NCBI RefSeq assembly: GCF_900114255.1 | Contig: NZ_FOSL01000023.1 | Location: forward strand, 18,427-82,426 | Length of the DNA stretch: 64,000 nt | Direction: 5' to 3' | From: Neomesorhizobium albiziae | Lineage (GTDB): Bacteria > Pseudomonadota > Alphaproteobacteria > Rhizobiales > Rhizobiaceae | Part shown: piece by piece, positions 46,711-55,611 of the stretch | How the letters are laid out: every line of letters begins with the position of its first letter | Position numbering within the stretch: position 1 is the first letter of the stretch | Program-made: the position numbers and the translations under genes | Notes under the pieces: generated by a model | What the model saw: only the letters and a program-made list of their open reading frames with translations | Database searches by the model: none | What the model was told of the DNA's origin: nothing

Positions 46711-46989
46711 GTCATATCGCCAGCCGGCATCCCATGGGCGCCCAGTCTTTCGGCCTGGTCCGGGCATCATTCTCAGCCGAACGTCTCCCTTCCATGGCTA
46801 TCCCATCGTCATTAATGTTCTTGCGATCTCATTCAACCGAGCATCCCAAGCCGGCAAGCAGTCCCTGACAGAGGCGCGCTCAATGCCGAATGCTCGAACT
46901 CTTCGCAGCGGTCAGAGCAGGTTTTCTGGTCGCGGCGGTTAATTCTGACGTCAACTCCCAATCGAAACGTGAGCAAAGGAGACAAGACG

Positions 46990-47814
46990 ATGGGCATGAT
47001 CACCACCAAAGACGGCACCGAGATCTTCTACAAGGACTGGGGTCAGGGCCAACCGATCGTGTTTCACCACGGCTGGCCGCTCAGTGCGGACGATTGGGAC
47101 AATCAGATGCTGTACTTCCTGGACAAGGGCTACCGCGTTATTGCCCACGACCGGCGCGGGCACGGCCGCTCCACCCAAACCGCGACCGGCAACGAGATGG
47201 ATACTTATGCCGATGACGTGGCGGCCCTTGCCGCAGTGCTCGACCTCAAGGGAGCGGTCCACATTGGCCACTCCACCGGCGGCGGCGAGGTGGCTCACTA
47301 TGTGGCCCGAGCCCAGCCCGAACGTGTTGCCAAGGCCGTGCTGATCGGTGCTGTGCCGCCGATCATGGTCAAGTCCGACAAGAACCCGGGCGGGTTGCCG
47401 ATTGAGGTGTTCGACGGGTTTCGTGCCGCGCTGGCCGCCAACCGGGCGCAGTTCTACATCGACGTGCCTGCAGGCCCGTTTTACGGATTCAACCGGCCAG
47501 GCGCCAAAATCTCGCAGGGCGTCATCGACAATTGGTGGCGGCAAGGCATGATGGGCGGCACCAAGGCCCACTACGACTGCATCAAGGCGTTCTCGGAAAC
47601 CGACTTCACGGAGGACCTGAAGAAGATCGACGTGCCGGTGCTGGTCATGCATGGCGACGACGACCAGATCGTGCCCTACGCCGACTCCGCGCCGCTGTCG
47701 GCGAAGCTGCTGAAAAACGGTACGCTGAAGACCTACAAAGGCCTCCCACACGGCATGTGCACAACCCATCCAGAGATCATCAATCCGGACCTCCTGGCGT
47801 TCATCAGGAGCTGA
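46990..47814 (+). CDS. Alpha/beta hydrolase, non-haem chloroperoxidase-like
   Basis: 274 residues. Alpha/beta-hydrolase of the esterase/chloroperoxidase group: [17 protein letters not shown] (oxyanion region), [12 protein letters not shown], nucleophile [14 protein letters not shown], acid [13 protein letters not shown] and histidine [11 protein letters not shown]. These proteins act as esterases and show halide/peroxide activity in vitro; the natural substrate is unknown. The ATG at 46990 lies behind AAAGGAGACA, a strong ribosome site. Confidence 0.9.
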   Translation: MGMITTKDGTEIFYKDWGQGQPIVFHHGWPLSADDWDNQMLYFLDKGYRVIAHDRRGHGRSTQTATGNEMDTYADDVAALAAVLDLKGAVHIGHSTGGGEVAHYVARAQPERVAKAVLIGAVPPIMVKSDKNPGGLPIEVFDGFRAALAANRAQFYIDVPAGPFYGFNRPGAKISQGVIDNWWRQGMMGGTKAHYDCIKAFSETDFTEDLKKIDVPVLVMHGDDDQIVPYADSAPLSAKLLKNGTLKTYKGLPHGMCTTHPEIINPDLLAFIRS

Positions 47815-47915
47815 TGCCGCTTAGATGCAAGGTGGCGCGACGCGCCTGCGCCACCTGACGCTTGTTCGCTCTCATCAAAGAGCGATTGCGGCGTTGCCTA
47901 CGGGAGGCAAGCAAT

Positions 47916-48428
47916 TTATGGCGGGTCGATACCGCATATGGCGGCGAGTTGCGCTACGATTTCGCCGATGCCGGCGAGGCTGAAAACAGCCTCGCCGGTT
48001 CCGGAAAAGAAGCCATTGTTCCAGGAAAGTCGCAACCGCTTGGCGCCGAGCAGGCGCGCCACTCCATTCCCGCCCTCAAGATTCAGGCTGCTATTCCTGC
48101 TGCCTAGGCGCCAGATCTCGGAAGTCTGGCTGCCATCTACCCTGACTGTCAGCTGAACGTTGCCGGTACCGGACAACGAATCGCGCAGCCGCACCGACTG
48201 CTTCCAACCGGAAGGCAGACAGCCGATTGTGAGCCTAGGGTGATATTCGATCGAGCGGTTGCCGGTGCTTAGAGTGTTGTTGCTGAGCAGCGACGCTTCC
48301 CCGCCTCCCCCAGCGCCCCTGCTTGTCTGCCAACGACCGATATCCGCAAGCGCGATCGAAGACCCCATTGCAAGGCCGGAGATCGTCAGCAGACAAATGA
48401 TGGATTTGACCCAACCCCTCCGAACCAT
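47916..48428 (-). CDS. Secreted protein, VasI-like in pattern
   Basis: 170 residues. A signal peptide (IICLLTISGLAMGSSIALA) precedes a beta-rich domain: LTIGCLPSGWKQSVRLRDSL, LTVRVDGSQTSEIWRLGSRN and a final strand-helix VFSLAGIGEIVAQLAAICG. The two cysteines, the W in the strand and the aliphatic last helix ending in Cys recall the periplasmic VasI/DUF-type proteins, but I cannot confirm membership. ATG 48426-48428 lies directly behind a GAGGAGG stretch. It is convergent with the hydrolase gene. Confidence 0.55.
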   Translation of the reverse strand: MVRRGWVKSIICLLTISGLAMGSSIALADIGRWQTSRGAGGGGEASLLSNNTLSTGNRSIEYHPRLTIGCLPSGWKQSVRLRDSLSGTGNVQLTVRVDGSQTSEIWRLGSRNSSLNLEGGNGVARLLGAKRLRLSWNNGFFSGTGEAVFSLAGIGEIVAQLAAICGIDPP

Positions 48429-48562
48429 CTCCTCCTCGCGCACGCTCTTTCGAATGCATGAAAGCAAAAAGCACGCGGGCATTCCAGCGCCCCAGCCACC
48501 ATCAACAGCGATTTGGGCTGCTGGATTGCAGCGGGGCCACAGCACTCGCGCCCATCAAAAGA

Positions 48563-48590
48563 AAAAGGGCCGCCTTGCGGCAGCCCTTTT
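48563..48590 (-). terminator. Rho-independent terminator of tig
   Basis: Read on the minus strand: AAAAGGGCTGCC, loop GCAA, GGCGGCCCTTTT and a following T run (TTTTTC). Twelve paired bases with one G-U. It is 21 bases after the tig stop codon. Confidence 0.85.
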
Positions 48591-48611
48591 GGTTCGGTCG
48601 GCAAGCGAAGA

Positions 48612-50102
48612 TCATTCGCCCTTTGCGGCGGCCTTCTTCTTCGGCGCGGCCTTCTTCTTTTCCGGCTCGGCAGCGGCCTCCTCGGTCGAAGCGGCTTCCT
48701 TGGCTTCCGCCTTCTTCTTCGGCGCAGCCTTCTTCTTCTCCGGCTTGGCAGAGCTCGAGGCTACCTCGTCGTCGGCCAGAAGCTCTTCGCGCGAAACCTT
48801 CTTGTCGGTTACCGAGATCTGGCTCAGCAGATGGTCAACGACCTTCTCCTCGAACAGCGGCGCGCGAATATTGGTCAGCGCGGCCGGGTTGTTGCGGTAG
48901 AATTCGTAGATTTCCTGCTGCTGGTTGCCCGGGAAACGACGAACCGTCTCGAACAGCGCGCGCTGCATTTCCTCGTCGCTCACCTGGACGCCGGCCTTCT
49001 CGCCGATCTCGGCGAGAACCAGTCCGAGGCGCACGCGGCGTTCGGCAAGACGCTGATATTCGGCACGCGCCTCTTCCTCCGTCGTCTCTTCGTCGGCGAA
49101 GGTACGGCCAGCGGCCTCGAGGTCGCGGTTCACCTGGCTCCAGATGTTGTTGAACTCGGCTTCGACGAGGTTCGAGGGGGCCTCGAAGCTGTAGCTGCCG
49201 TCGAGTGCGTCCAACAACTCGCGCTTCACCTTCTGGCGGGTCATCTGGCCGAACTGGCTCTCGATCTGACCACGGATGATCTCGCGCAGTCGGTCGGCCG
49301 ACTCAAGGCCGAGCTTCTTGGCGACCTCGTCGTTGATCTCGGTGCTGTCCGGCTTGGAAACTTCCTTCACCTTGACGTCGAAGGTGGCGTCCTTGCCGGC
49401 GAGATGGGTCGCCTGGTAGGTCTCCGGGAAGGTCAGCGAAACGGTCTTCTCGTCGCCGGCCTTGGTACCGATGAGTTGCTCTTCGAAGCCGGGGATGAAC
49501 TGGCCGGAGCCGAGCACCAGGCCGGAATCTTCCGCCGTGCCGCCGTCGAACGCCACGCCGTCGACCTTGCCGAGATAATCGATCGTGACCTTGTCCCAGA
49601 GTTCAGCCTTGCCCTTCTTAACTTCGTATTCGCGGGCGTCGGCGGTCACCTTGCGGACCTGCTCTTCGATGTCGGCTTCCGGCACGTCATAGACCTGGCG
49701 GGTCACCTTGATGCCCGAAAAGTCCTTGATCTCGATTGCCGGGATGACTTCATAGTTGAGCTTGAATTCGAAATCGGCGCCACCGGCGAGGATTTTTTCG
49801 GCTTCCTTCTCGTCCTCGGTCATCACGACTTCCGGCTGCATCGCAGCCTTCTCGCCACGGTCCGACAGGATTTCGCGGGTCGAGTTGGAAAGAATCTCGT
49901 TGACCACTTCGGCCATGAAGGACTTGCCGTAGACCTTGCGCAGGTGCTGCACCGGCACTTTGCCGGGGCGGAAGCCGTTGATGCGCACCTTGTTCTTGGC
50001 ATCTGAGAGCCGCGCCATCAGCTTGGCTTCGAGGTCGCCCGCAGGCACGGTGACCTTGATTTCGCGCTTCAGGCCGGAATTGAGTGTTTCGGTAACCTGC
50101 AT
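48612..50102 (-). CDS. tig: Trigger factor (ribosome-associated chaperone)
   Basis: 496 residues. Order of domains: ribosome-binding N-domain with the [19 protein letters not shown] signature, FKBP-type prolyl isomerase domain (about 160-245; [36 protein letters not shown]) and helical C-domain. The last 50 residues are a lysine/alanine-rich extension in which [11 protein letters not shown] occurs twice, as in other Rhizobiales. Binds nascent chains at the ribosome exit. ATG 50100-50102 is used; a TTG two codons upstream is also open. Confidence 0.95.
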   Translation of the reverse strand: MQVTETLNSGLKREIKVTVPAGDLEAKLMARLSDAKNKVRINGFRPGKVPVQHLRKVYGKSFMAEVVNEILSNSTREILSDRGEKAAMQPEVVMTEDEKEAEKILAGGADFEFKLNYEVIPAIEIKDFSGIKVTRQVYDVPEADIEEQVRKVTADAREYEVKKGKAELWDKVTIDYLGKVDGVAFDGGTAEDSGLVLGSGQFIPGFEEQLIGTKAGDEKTVSLTFPETYQATHLAGKDATFDVKVKEVSKPDSTEINDEVAKKLGLESADRLREIIRGQIESQFGQMTRQKVKRELLDALDGSYSFEAPSNLVEAEFNNIWSQVNRDLEAAGRTFADEETTEEEARAEYQRLAERRVRLGLVLAEIGEKAGVQVSDEEMQRALFETVRRFPGNQQQEIYEFYRNNPAALTNIRAPLFEEKVVDHLLSQISVTDKKVSREELLADDEVASSSAKPEKKKAAPKKKAEAKEAASTEEAAAEPEKKKAAPKKKAAAKGE

Positions 50103-50443
50103 AATCAAACCTTTGTTTTCACGAATGCCTTAGCTCAAACGGTCCTTTACCGTTCAGCCTGCCGGAAATTCGTGCCGGAGATGGCTTCATGCGGGTGGAG
50201 AGACTTTGACGCCTGCGGCCTCGGCCGCACAGAATCCCGGTCCTTCCCTTATCTCTCGAAATGCCGGCAATTATCCGTTCTTGCCGCGACACCCGAGAGC
50301 GGGGCGTCTCAACCCGTCATATTTCGACATGCCTTCTGTCACACGCCGCCCGTATTTTCAACTATCTTCGCATATTAGGCGGCTTGCATCGTTGGCGTCG
50401 AACATTGACAGAACAATGGCCGTATGTGATTGCCGGGGCGCGA
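50103..50443. other. Gap between tig and tRNA-Leu
   Basis: No gene supported. It must contain the tig promoter (minus strand) and, at its right end, the tRNA-Leu promoter. Short open frames here have no ribosome sites and no protein-like composition. Confidence 0.5.
50405..50432 (+). promoter_or_regulatory. Possible promoter of tRNA-Leu
   Basis: Perfect -35 TTGACA (50405-50410), 16-bp spacer and a poor -10 TGATTG (50427-50432), about twelve bases before the tRNA. Confidence 0.4.
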
Positions 50444-50528
50444 GCGGATGTGGCGGAATTGGTAGACGCCCTGGATTTAGGTTCCAGTGCCGAGAGGCGT
50501 GTAGGTTCGACTCCTATCATCCGCACCA
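50444..50528 (+). tRNA. tRNA-Leu (anticodon TAG)
   Basis: 85 bases with encoded CCA, including a long variable arm as required for class II tRNAs. Acceptor arms GCGGATG and CATCCGC pair perfectly; the anticodon stem CTGGA/TCCAG encloses TTTAGGT with TAG at the anticodon; the variable arm is TGCCGAGAGGCGT and the T loop GGTTCGACTCC. The integrase gene begins 102 bp downstream in the same direction, which marks the tRNA 3' end as the probable attachment site. Confidence 0.95.
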
Positions 50529-50629
50529 CAAAACCCCTGAAATGCTAGGGTTTGCAAGGCGTCCAGTTGCTGGATAGTACAAAGTTTGGTACACGCAGTG
50601 TGTGTGTCAGACCCACGGAGCACGCCCGC

Positions 50630-51997
50630 ATGTCCCTTCCCCGCTACATGATCCTCGCGCATTCCGGTCACTACAGGTACCGCCGCGTCGTCCCCACCCC
50701 CATCCGGGAGGCGTTGGGCTGCCGTGAAATCAAGAAAGCATTGGGCAGGGATTACACGGAGGCGGTCCGGCGTTACGCCCAAGTCCACAAAGAGGCTGAG
50801 ACGGCGCTAAGAGAGGCCCGTGCGCGGGAACCGATCGGGGAGCGCAGCCTCGTAATACGCCGCATGCGACAGGCGGGTTTTACCGCGAATGACATTGCCC
50901 TGGTCGCGGCCGGTCGCGTCGAAGCCGGTACCATGCTCGACGATGCTATGGAAAAATTCCACGAGGATTTGGTGGAGCAGAACTACGAGCAAGTCGAAGC
51001 TCCCGCGTTGGCGGAGGGGTGGAGTTGGAGCCGGAAGCCAGGAGCGAAGGTGTCGCTCGACGCACTCAAGGCGATCGGCCGCAAAGAGCTCCCCAAAGAG
51101 ACGCATACAGTCGCCACCGCCCTCGACCATTACTTGGACATGCGCAGTACCGGTGTCCATGCCTACGACCTAGCCTTGAAGAACAGGGTAAACCTAGTGC
51201 GGGAGAGGATGCAAACGGTGTTGGGCAAATACGAGGTGACCCAGCGGCCGCTAGAACAGTTGACCCGTGCGGAAGCACGCAAGTTCCGCGACTACCTCGC
51301 AGGGGAGATGTCGGCTCCGTCTGTCAAGCGCACGCTGGAAATCATCAGTCCAGCGATTAACCGGCTCATCCGCGAGCATGATATCGACATGAAGAACCCC
51401 TTCGCCTCAATGGAAGTTCGGGGCGCGACCAACAGCCGGGGCGCACGTGTTCCTCTTGCCGATGACGACATGAAGGCTCTCGCATCTATCATGGAGACGG
51501 CGGACGCGCTGGGCGCGATATGGACCACCCTCCGCGACACCGGAGCTCGCCTTGGGGAGGTTTCCAATCTCCGGGTGATCGACGTTGACACGGAAGCCAA
51601 GGCGATCTCAATCCGCGCCTACGGCGATCACAGGCTGAAAACCAAGAACTCGGAACGCACCGTCCCGCTGTCTTCCGCAGCGCTCGAAAGCCTCAAACGC
51701 GAGTGCGCCGGGAAGGCAGGTGAGGACGTGCTGTTCCGGTCGTATGCTGGCCCTCGCCGTGCGGAAGCGGCGTCAGCCGCGTTGATGAAAAGACTGCGGA
51801 CGGTCGTAAAGGATGGCAAGAAAACCATCCATAGTCTGCGGCATCGAATGAAAGACCGCCTCCGCGACACCCAGTGTGCTGAAAGTCTAGCGCGGGAAAT
51901 TATGGGGCATTCCGAACAGGCCGTGGCGTTTAACTATGGCTCGGGATTTGCCCTGCAACGGAAGAGAGAAGCGCTTGAAAAGGTTTGGCAGGGGTGA
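50630..51997 (+). CDS. int: Tyrosine-type site-specific integrase
   Basis: 455 residues. N-terminal arm- and core-binding regions, then the catalytic domain: first arginine in TLRDTGARLGEVSNL, lysine in LKTKNSERTVPL, His-x-x-Arg in IHSLRHRMKDRLRD, histidine in IMGHSEQAVAFNYGSG with the likely nucleophile Tyr of FNYG. The length and N-terminal part resemble integrases of alphaproteobacterial genomic islands and prophages. ATG 50630 is behind ACGGAG; the open frame reaches back to 50552. Immediately downstream of tRNA-Leu, it defines the left end of the element. Confidence 0.93.
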   Translation: MSLPRYMILAHSGHYRYRRVVPTPIREALGCREIKKALGRDYTEAVRRYAQVHKEAETALREARAREPIGERSLVIRRMRQAGFTANDIALVAAGRVEAGTMLDDAMEKFHEDLVEQNYEQVEAPALAEGWSWSRKPGAKVSLDALKAIGRKELPKETHTVATALDHYLDMRSTGVHAYDLALKNRVNLVRERMQTVLGKYEVTQRPLEQLTRAEARKFRDYLAGEMSAPSVKRTLEIISPAINRLIREHDIDMKNPFASMEVRGATNSRGARVPLADDDMKALASIMETADALGAIWTTLRDTGARLGEVSNLRVIDVDTEAKAISIRAYGDHRLKTKNSERTVPLSSAALESLKRECAGKAGEDVLFRSYAGPRRAEAASAALMKRLRTVVKDGKKTIHSLRHRMKDRLRDTQCAESLAREIMGHSEQAVAFNYGSGFALQRKREALEKVWQG

Positions 51998-52020
51998 CCC
52001 TTCCGCCGTTGTCAGGGAGA

Positions 52021-52047
52021 AAGACCGCAGGAAAATTTCGCGGTCTT
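52021..52047. terminator. Hairpin downstream of the integrase gene
   Basis: Stem AAGACCGC (52021-52028) with GCGGTCTT (52040-52047) and an AT-rich loop. An outer GTCAGG/CCTGAC pair extends it. It lies 24 bases after the integrase stop codon; there is no strong T run. Confidence 0.5.
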
Positions 52048-52137
52048 CTGGGTACCTGACAAAGCCTTGTGGGCGGCATGATCGGGGGCTTTTTCGTGCG
52101 GCCATGAAATGGCCGAAGCTCGCCACCACGCCCCGTG

Positions 52138-52488
52138 CTAACAGCGCCAATAGATGGAGCAGCCGTAATCATCGTCGTAGGTGCGACCGCTCCCATCCAT
52201 GGAAGCGTAAACATACACGCCCACGAAGGTGGCAACCACCACCGCCACCATCAGCTTGCTGAACCTATCTTTAGTCCGCTCCCATTTGCTGGGCGGTGTC
52301 GGCTCTGGGCGGGGTAGGCTTCCGTAGTGGGCGTTGATTAGCGCCCCTTCGTATTTGAGGTAGCGATTTTGCAGCATCCAGCGGCCATCAACGTTGCGGT
52401 AAAGAGCCCAGACCTCCTGGCCGTCTCCGTAGGATGATTGCTCTTTCTGGATGTCAAACATTTGCGGGTTGTAGGTGTATTCGGTCAT
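52138..52488 (-). CDS. Hypothetical protein with one C-terminal membrane helix
   Basis: 116 residues. The N-terminal 70 residues are soluble and aromatic (GDGQEVWALYRNVDGRWMLQ). A single hydrophobic helix follows (LMVAVVVATFVGVYVYASM, about 78-96), and the tail ends in two cysteines (DDDYGCSIYWRC). It is probably tail-anchored or type II. No family recognised; cargo of the integrative element, transcribed opposite to the integrase. Confidence 0.5.
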   Translation of the reverse strand: MTEYTYNPQMFDIQKEQSSYGDGQEVWALYRNVDGRWMLQNRYLKYEGALINAHYGSLPRPEPTPPSKWERTKDRFSKLMVAVVVATFVGVYVYASMDGSGRTYDDDYGCSIYWRC

Positions 52489-52864
52489 TTCAAGGTACCT
52501 GGGAGTTGCGAGCCATGCGGCGGTATCACCCTATCCCGGCGCTTTGCAAGGTGGCCCCAAAAAGCCACGGGAAGATCGTGGAGCGTCTTCGGGCGCGCCA
52601 GCAAGCCGTCCTGGGCGCCAACGCCCCAAATACCCCAACCCCGCGAAGCCCTGCGGCTTGCGCTCGGTCCTGCGCATTACCGCCCACGGCGCTGACGAAT
52701 TGCTGACAGGCTCGCCAGGATGACAGCGAGAGCCGGACGACATGGTGACAAGGGGCGTTGTGGCGGGCGTAGGTAATCCTCTACCAGCCGCAAGGGCGCG
52801 GCGCCTTGCCTTGGTAGGGTATTAAGCTGTCAGGCTGTCAGGATTTGACAGGGTGCGCACCCAG
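52489..52864. other. 376-bp gap with a compound palindrome and CTGTCAGG repeats
   Basis: No gene supported. It holds a palindrome at 52781-52817 made of two nested stems (CTACCA/TGGTAG outside, GCAAGG/CCTTGC inside) and, just to its right, two direct CTGTCAGG copies (52827-52842) followed by an inverted TTGACAGG (52845-52852). The short frames across it look like chance. Confidence 0.5.
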
Positions 52865-53596
52865 CTATTTCCAGACCTCGCGAACCTGTTCGGCCGTAAC
52901 GCCCGCCAACAGGTACCGACCTCCGTTCACTATGGCATGGCTAAAAGGGAATTGCTCGCGGATCGGTTGTCGATCGGGGTTCAGTGCGTCGATTGTCTCG
53001 ACGAACTCAATGGTTGCTCGGGTGGCGTTGGCCCATAGTTCGGCGGTGAACAGTTTGAAACGGTCTGCGTGCGGCACAGGCCCAATCAACTTGCCCTGAC
53101 CAAGCTCCAATATCTGCCACGCAAGCCCCTGTGGGCTCGGGTGGCTCCCGGCGTTCGAGAAGAAAGCGAAATACTGATTGAGGTCGAACGGCGGCGGGCC
53201 ACGCTCTTCCTCAAGTTTTCGGCGGATAGCACCAAAGCCAAACTTATTGTGGCGGTCCATCCCCTCACTATCGAGCCAACATTGAGCGTCTGACGGCATA
53301 TGCCGGAAATATTCGATCAGTTGATGGCACTCCACTAAATCGCGCAACTGATGGCTAGCCGCGGACCAGAAGCCTGCAAGCGCCAGATGGGCTGCCGCTC
53401 CGCAATCGTTGATTATCCGCACCCCAAGATCGACAACCACGTAAGTGGCGCGCTCGTCGTTCCAACTCCCGCCGCGCACCACATCCTCAATCAGCCGGAC
53501 GCACCCGAATGTGCCGGCGCGGTAGGCGTCCCCGAGATTACCATTTTGAATTAGAGGCCGGTGCAGCGCCTCGACCGTGCGAACATCGAACAGCAT
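52865..53596 (-). CDS. Hypothetical helical protein, element cargo
   Basis: 243 residues, largely helical, with no signal peptide. Notable parts are the central WSAASHQLRDLVECHQLIEY, YFAFFSNAGSHPSPQGLA and the C-terminal LLAGVTAEQVREVWK. The paired-helix organisation with a conserved-looking S-x-x-A-G-S-H turn recalls HEPN-like helical proteins, but there is no R-x4-6-H motif I can assign, so no function is claimed. ATG start without a good ribosome site. Its neighbours are also orphan genes on the minus strand. Confidence 0.5.
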   Translation of the reverse strand: MLFDVRTVEALHRPLIQNGNLGDAYRAGTFGCVRLIEDVVRGGSWNDERATYVVVDLGVRIINDCGAAAHLALAGFWSAASHQLRDLVECHQLIEYFRHMPSDAQCWLDSEGMDRHNKFGFGAIRRKLEEERGPPPFDLNQYFAFFSNAGSHPSPQGLAWQILELGQGKLIGPVPHADRFKLFTAELWANATRATIEFVETIDALNPDRQPIREQFPFSHAIVNGGRYLLAGVTAEQVREVWK

Positions 53597-53712
53597 GGGA
53601 TATATGTGCCCCTTTCGTCAGCGGCACTCGTCGCAATGACCAGAGCGTACCCACACGCGCGGCAAATGCGAGGCGGCCTACGAAAACGTGAGCCCGCAGG
53701 CGATAGGTTTTG

Positions 53713-54024
53713 TCAGAAATCGGTAAGTCCCGGCTCGCGACCGGGGAGGCAGAAATAAACCAGTTTGGCCGGGAAAGCTTTGCTGTACTCGGTGAACAAT
53801 GCGGCCGAGCGTTGGCAGTTCTCCCGGTTGTATTCAGCCGCGTCGGGCTCATCGAACGCCGCCACGAAAACTTTCTTGGTGATGTCTCCACCAACCGTGG
53901 CGGGGTCGGGGTTGCCGATTCCGGGGCGATAGAGGGCGTACACCCCGGACGCGTCGGCTAGTGCGGCTGTGGCGGACGACAGCGCGAGTGAAACAGGGAG
54001 TGCGGCGATAGTAGCGCGGAGCAT
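53713..54024 (-). CDS. Small secreted protein, element cargo
   Basis: 103 residues. A signal peptide (TIAALPVSLALSSATAALA) is followed by a short soluble domain with two cysteines (NRENCQRSAALF and VYFCLPGREPG), which could form one disulfide. No known family. ATG with AAAGG upstream. It lies between the helical protein and the XRE regulator on the same strand. Confidence 0.5.
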   Translation of the reverse strand: MLRATIAALPVSLALSSATAALADASGVYALYRPGIGNPDPATVGGDITKKVFVAAFDEPDAAEYNRENCQRSAALFTEYSKAFPAKLVYFCLPGREPGLTDF

Positions 54025-54127
54025 TTAGGTTGGCCTTTCGAGAAGTGAGGGTAATACGGCAACCAGTCCAGGGCGCGAGCCCTAGAGTGGTAGGGCCTTC
54101 GGCCAATCGTCGGGACGGTACCCGGCG

Positions 54128-54295
54128 TCATAAGCTCGCATCAAGCGCCAGAAGCGTGGGGACTGCACGCGCGCCGCCCGTCTCGCGCTCGAAAGAGGAG
54201 ATGTGGCTCGGGTGGTGGTAGCCGAGAACGCGGGCGAGCTCGGCTTGTGTCAGGCCCAGGCGGTCGCGGATGGTGCGGAATTCAGTGGGGGTCAT
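54128..54295 (-). CDS. XRE-family HTH regulator (55 residues)
   Basis: A minimal Cro/C1-type helix-turn-helix protein: FRTIRDRLGLTQAELARVLG, then YHHPSHISSFERETGGARAV. It is hardly more than the DNA-binding domain. ATG 54293-54295 lies six bases after GAGG; the longer frame upstream has no ribosome site. Placed divergently from the excisionase-like gene across a 394-bp control region, it is probably the element's repressor. Confidence 0.75.
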   Translation of the reverse strand: MTPTEFRTIRDRLGLTQAELARVLGYHHPSHISSFERETGGARAVPTLLALDASL

Positions 54296-54689
54296 GCATA
54301 TCCTCAATGTTTGCCCGGTGTTTGCGGCCGGTTGCGCCCCTTTATGTAGCGCGTATGCGTTACAAACGCGATTGCGTTGGCACGGGTTAACGGAAGGGGT
54401 GTGCGGCAAGCTCGCTGTCAAACTCTGTCAAACTCTGTCAAGCGGCTGACAAGCCGCTGTCACGGCCGGACGCGTCGGGGACATCCACCAATTTTTACGT
54501 TCAAAAAAAAGACGATGGGAATTTTGTACCAACCCATACCAAGTCAAATCACGCCAGAGCAGAAACGTCTCATACACTAGATATAGTATTAGAGGGTTTA
54601 CCGTAAAGTTTTTTGACACTACATATTGATTTTTGTCTAGAGAGGCTTATATTCCTCTCACGACCACAAACGGACACCTGAGAACGAAA
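54296..54689. promoter_or_regulatory. Divergent control region of the element
   Basis: No gene. It contains a run of CTGTCA-based repeats (54415-54463), a perfect short hairpin AGCGGCT/AGCCGCT within them, an AT-rich stretch (about 54490-54660) and a good promoter facing the excisionase-like gene: TTGACA at 54613-54618, 17 bp, TCTAGA at 54636-54641. Confidence 0.6.
54415..54463. repeat. CTGTCA direct repeats (iteron- or operator-like)
   Basis: CTGTCAAACT is repeated head to tail at 54415 and 54425, followed by CTGTCAAGCGG, CTGACAAGCC and GCTGTCACGG: five near-identical hexamers at ten- or eleven-bp spacing, about one DNA turn. The regular phasing suggests cooperative binding of a protein such as a replication initiator, the XRE repressor or the excisionase. 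Confidence 0.6.
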
Positions 54690-54935
54690 ATGGAACAACG
54701 GAAATTGTACTCCGTGCGCGAATTCAGCGCTGCATTTGGTATCGGCCGGACGGCTTTTTATGCGGAGCTAGCTTCCGGCAGGCTGAAAGCTGTGAAGCTC
54801 GGCAAAAAGACAATGGTGAGGGAAGAGGATGCCTACGAATGGGCCGCCGCGCTCCCTGCCTACACCAACCGCGTGTCGAGCCACCAACCGCTGACAGACG
54901 CCACGATCAAAACCTTGGTAGAGGCGGACAGCTAA
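54690..54935 (+). CDS. Excisionase/AlpA-like HTH protein
   Basis: 81 residues. A MerR/HTH_17-type winged helix: LYSVREFSAAFGIGRTAFYA, ELASGRLKAVKLGKKTMVRE and EDAYEWAAALP. This is the fold of phage excisionases and AlpA-type activators, which bend att DNA and set integrase direction. ATG 54690 is the start in the core domain; a longer frame exists upstream. It overlaps the next gene by one base (TAATG), so it opens an operon. Confidence 0.75.
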   Translation: MEQRKLYSVREFSAAFGIGRTAFYAELASGRLKAVKLGKKTMVREEDAYEWAAALPAYTNRVSSHQPLTDATIKTLVEADS

Positions 54936-55135
54936 TGCTCGACCTGCTCGTACAACAAGCGATCGTTTCCACCTTCGTCCGCAATTCGGCAGCGGGTTGG
55001 CCCCCCGAAATGGTTGAAACTGCCCGCATCATGGGCGTCGAACTCCCCCAGCCGGCCCACTACGACCCAGCCGACCCGGACGTGATCGAAGCGGCGCTCG
55101 AATGGGCACAATTCAGTGTAGCGAACGGTGTTTGA
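54935..55135 (+). CDS. Small hypothetical protein
   Basis: 66 residues, soluble: MLDLLVQQAIVSTFVRNSAA then GVELPQPAHYDPADPDVIEA and a helical end. No family recognised. Translation is coupled to the excisionase-like gene by the TAATG overlap. Confidence 0.5.
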   Translation: MLDLLVQQAIVSTFVRNSAAGWPPEMVETARIMGVELPQPAHYDPADPDVIEAALEWAQFSVANGV

Positions 55136-55256
55136 CCCTTTCCGGCATTGGTACTCTATCCACTAAGTCCCCGTAGAGGGACGCCAAGCACCCGTAGAAG
55201 AGCTACTTCAACTCGCCAGCAACCCACGACCAACAACCAAGGAAATACCAATTACT

Positions 55257-55611
55257 ATGGCTCTTAACGTAAATTTCAACTTCGGGAACGGAGCGACCTT
55301 TTCGGTGACGCTCGACCAGCTCTTGGAAATGCATACGCAGTCAACCGGCACCGAACACGAAGCCGCTCTCTCAAAAGCCGTCACAGACACGGCAGTGGTG
55401 CTCTTCCACGAGAGTGAGCGCCGCTTCCGGTTCACTGTCGAGGAACTCATTGTGACGATCTATGCCGAAACTTACGGCTCCCGGTTGGGGCGCTTTGGCT
55501 ACGATGAAACCAACGGCACCCTCACCTATACCTGTGAGCCGAACACGCACCGCATCGGCGAACCTCTTTTCACCCCCGGCGCTACCGCGGCAGCAATCGA
55601 CACGGCAGTAA
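55257..55611 (+). CDS. Hypothetical element protein, real coding part of a longer frame
   Basis: About 118 residues look like real protein: MALNVNFNFGNGATFSVTLD, then FHESERRFRFTVEELIVTIY. The same frame stays open to 55850, but after about 55611 it becomes Arg/Pro/Ala-rich and the +1 frame takes over good codon use, so the end given here is my estimate. Either this gene and the next overlap, or a +1 frameshift joins them into one protein. Confidence 0.45.

Noticed and set aside
46711..46989. Possible gene between the radC-like and hydrolase genes
   Set aside because: Frames are short and lack ribosome sites; I see only leader DNA of the hydrolase gene.
48513..50006. A 497-residue frame opposite tig
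   Set aside because: Mirror of the trigger factor gene with unnatural Leu/Gly/Arg-rich composition.
50206..50577. Frames running across the tRNA-Leu gene
   Set aside because: They overlap a well-formed tRNA and have no protein-like sequence.
53411..53425. ATTATCCGCACCCC as a possible right attachment site matching the tRNA-Leu 3' end
   Set aside because: Only about ten bases agree, it lies inside a cargo gene, and chance matches of this length are expected.
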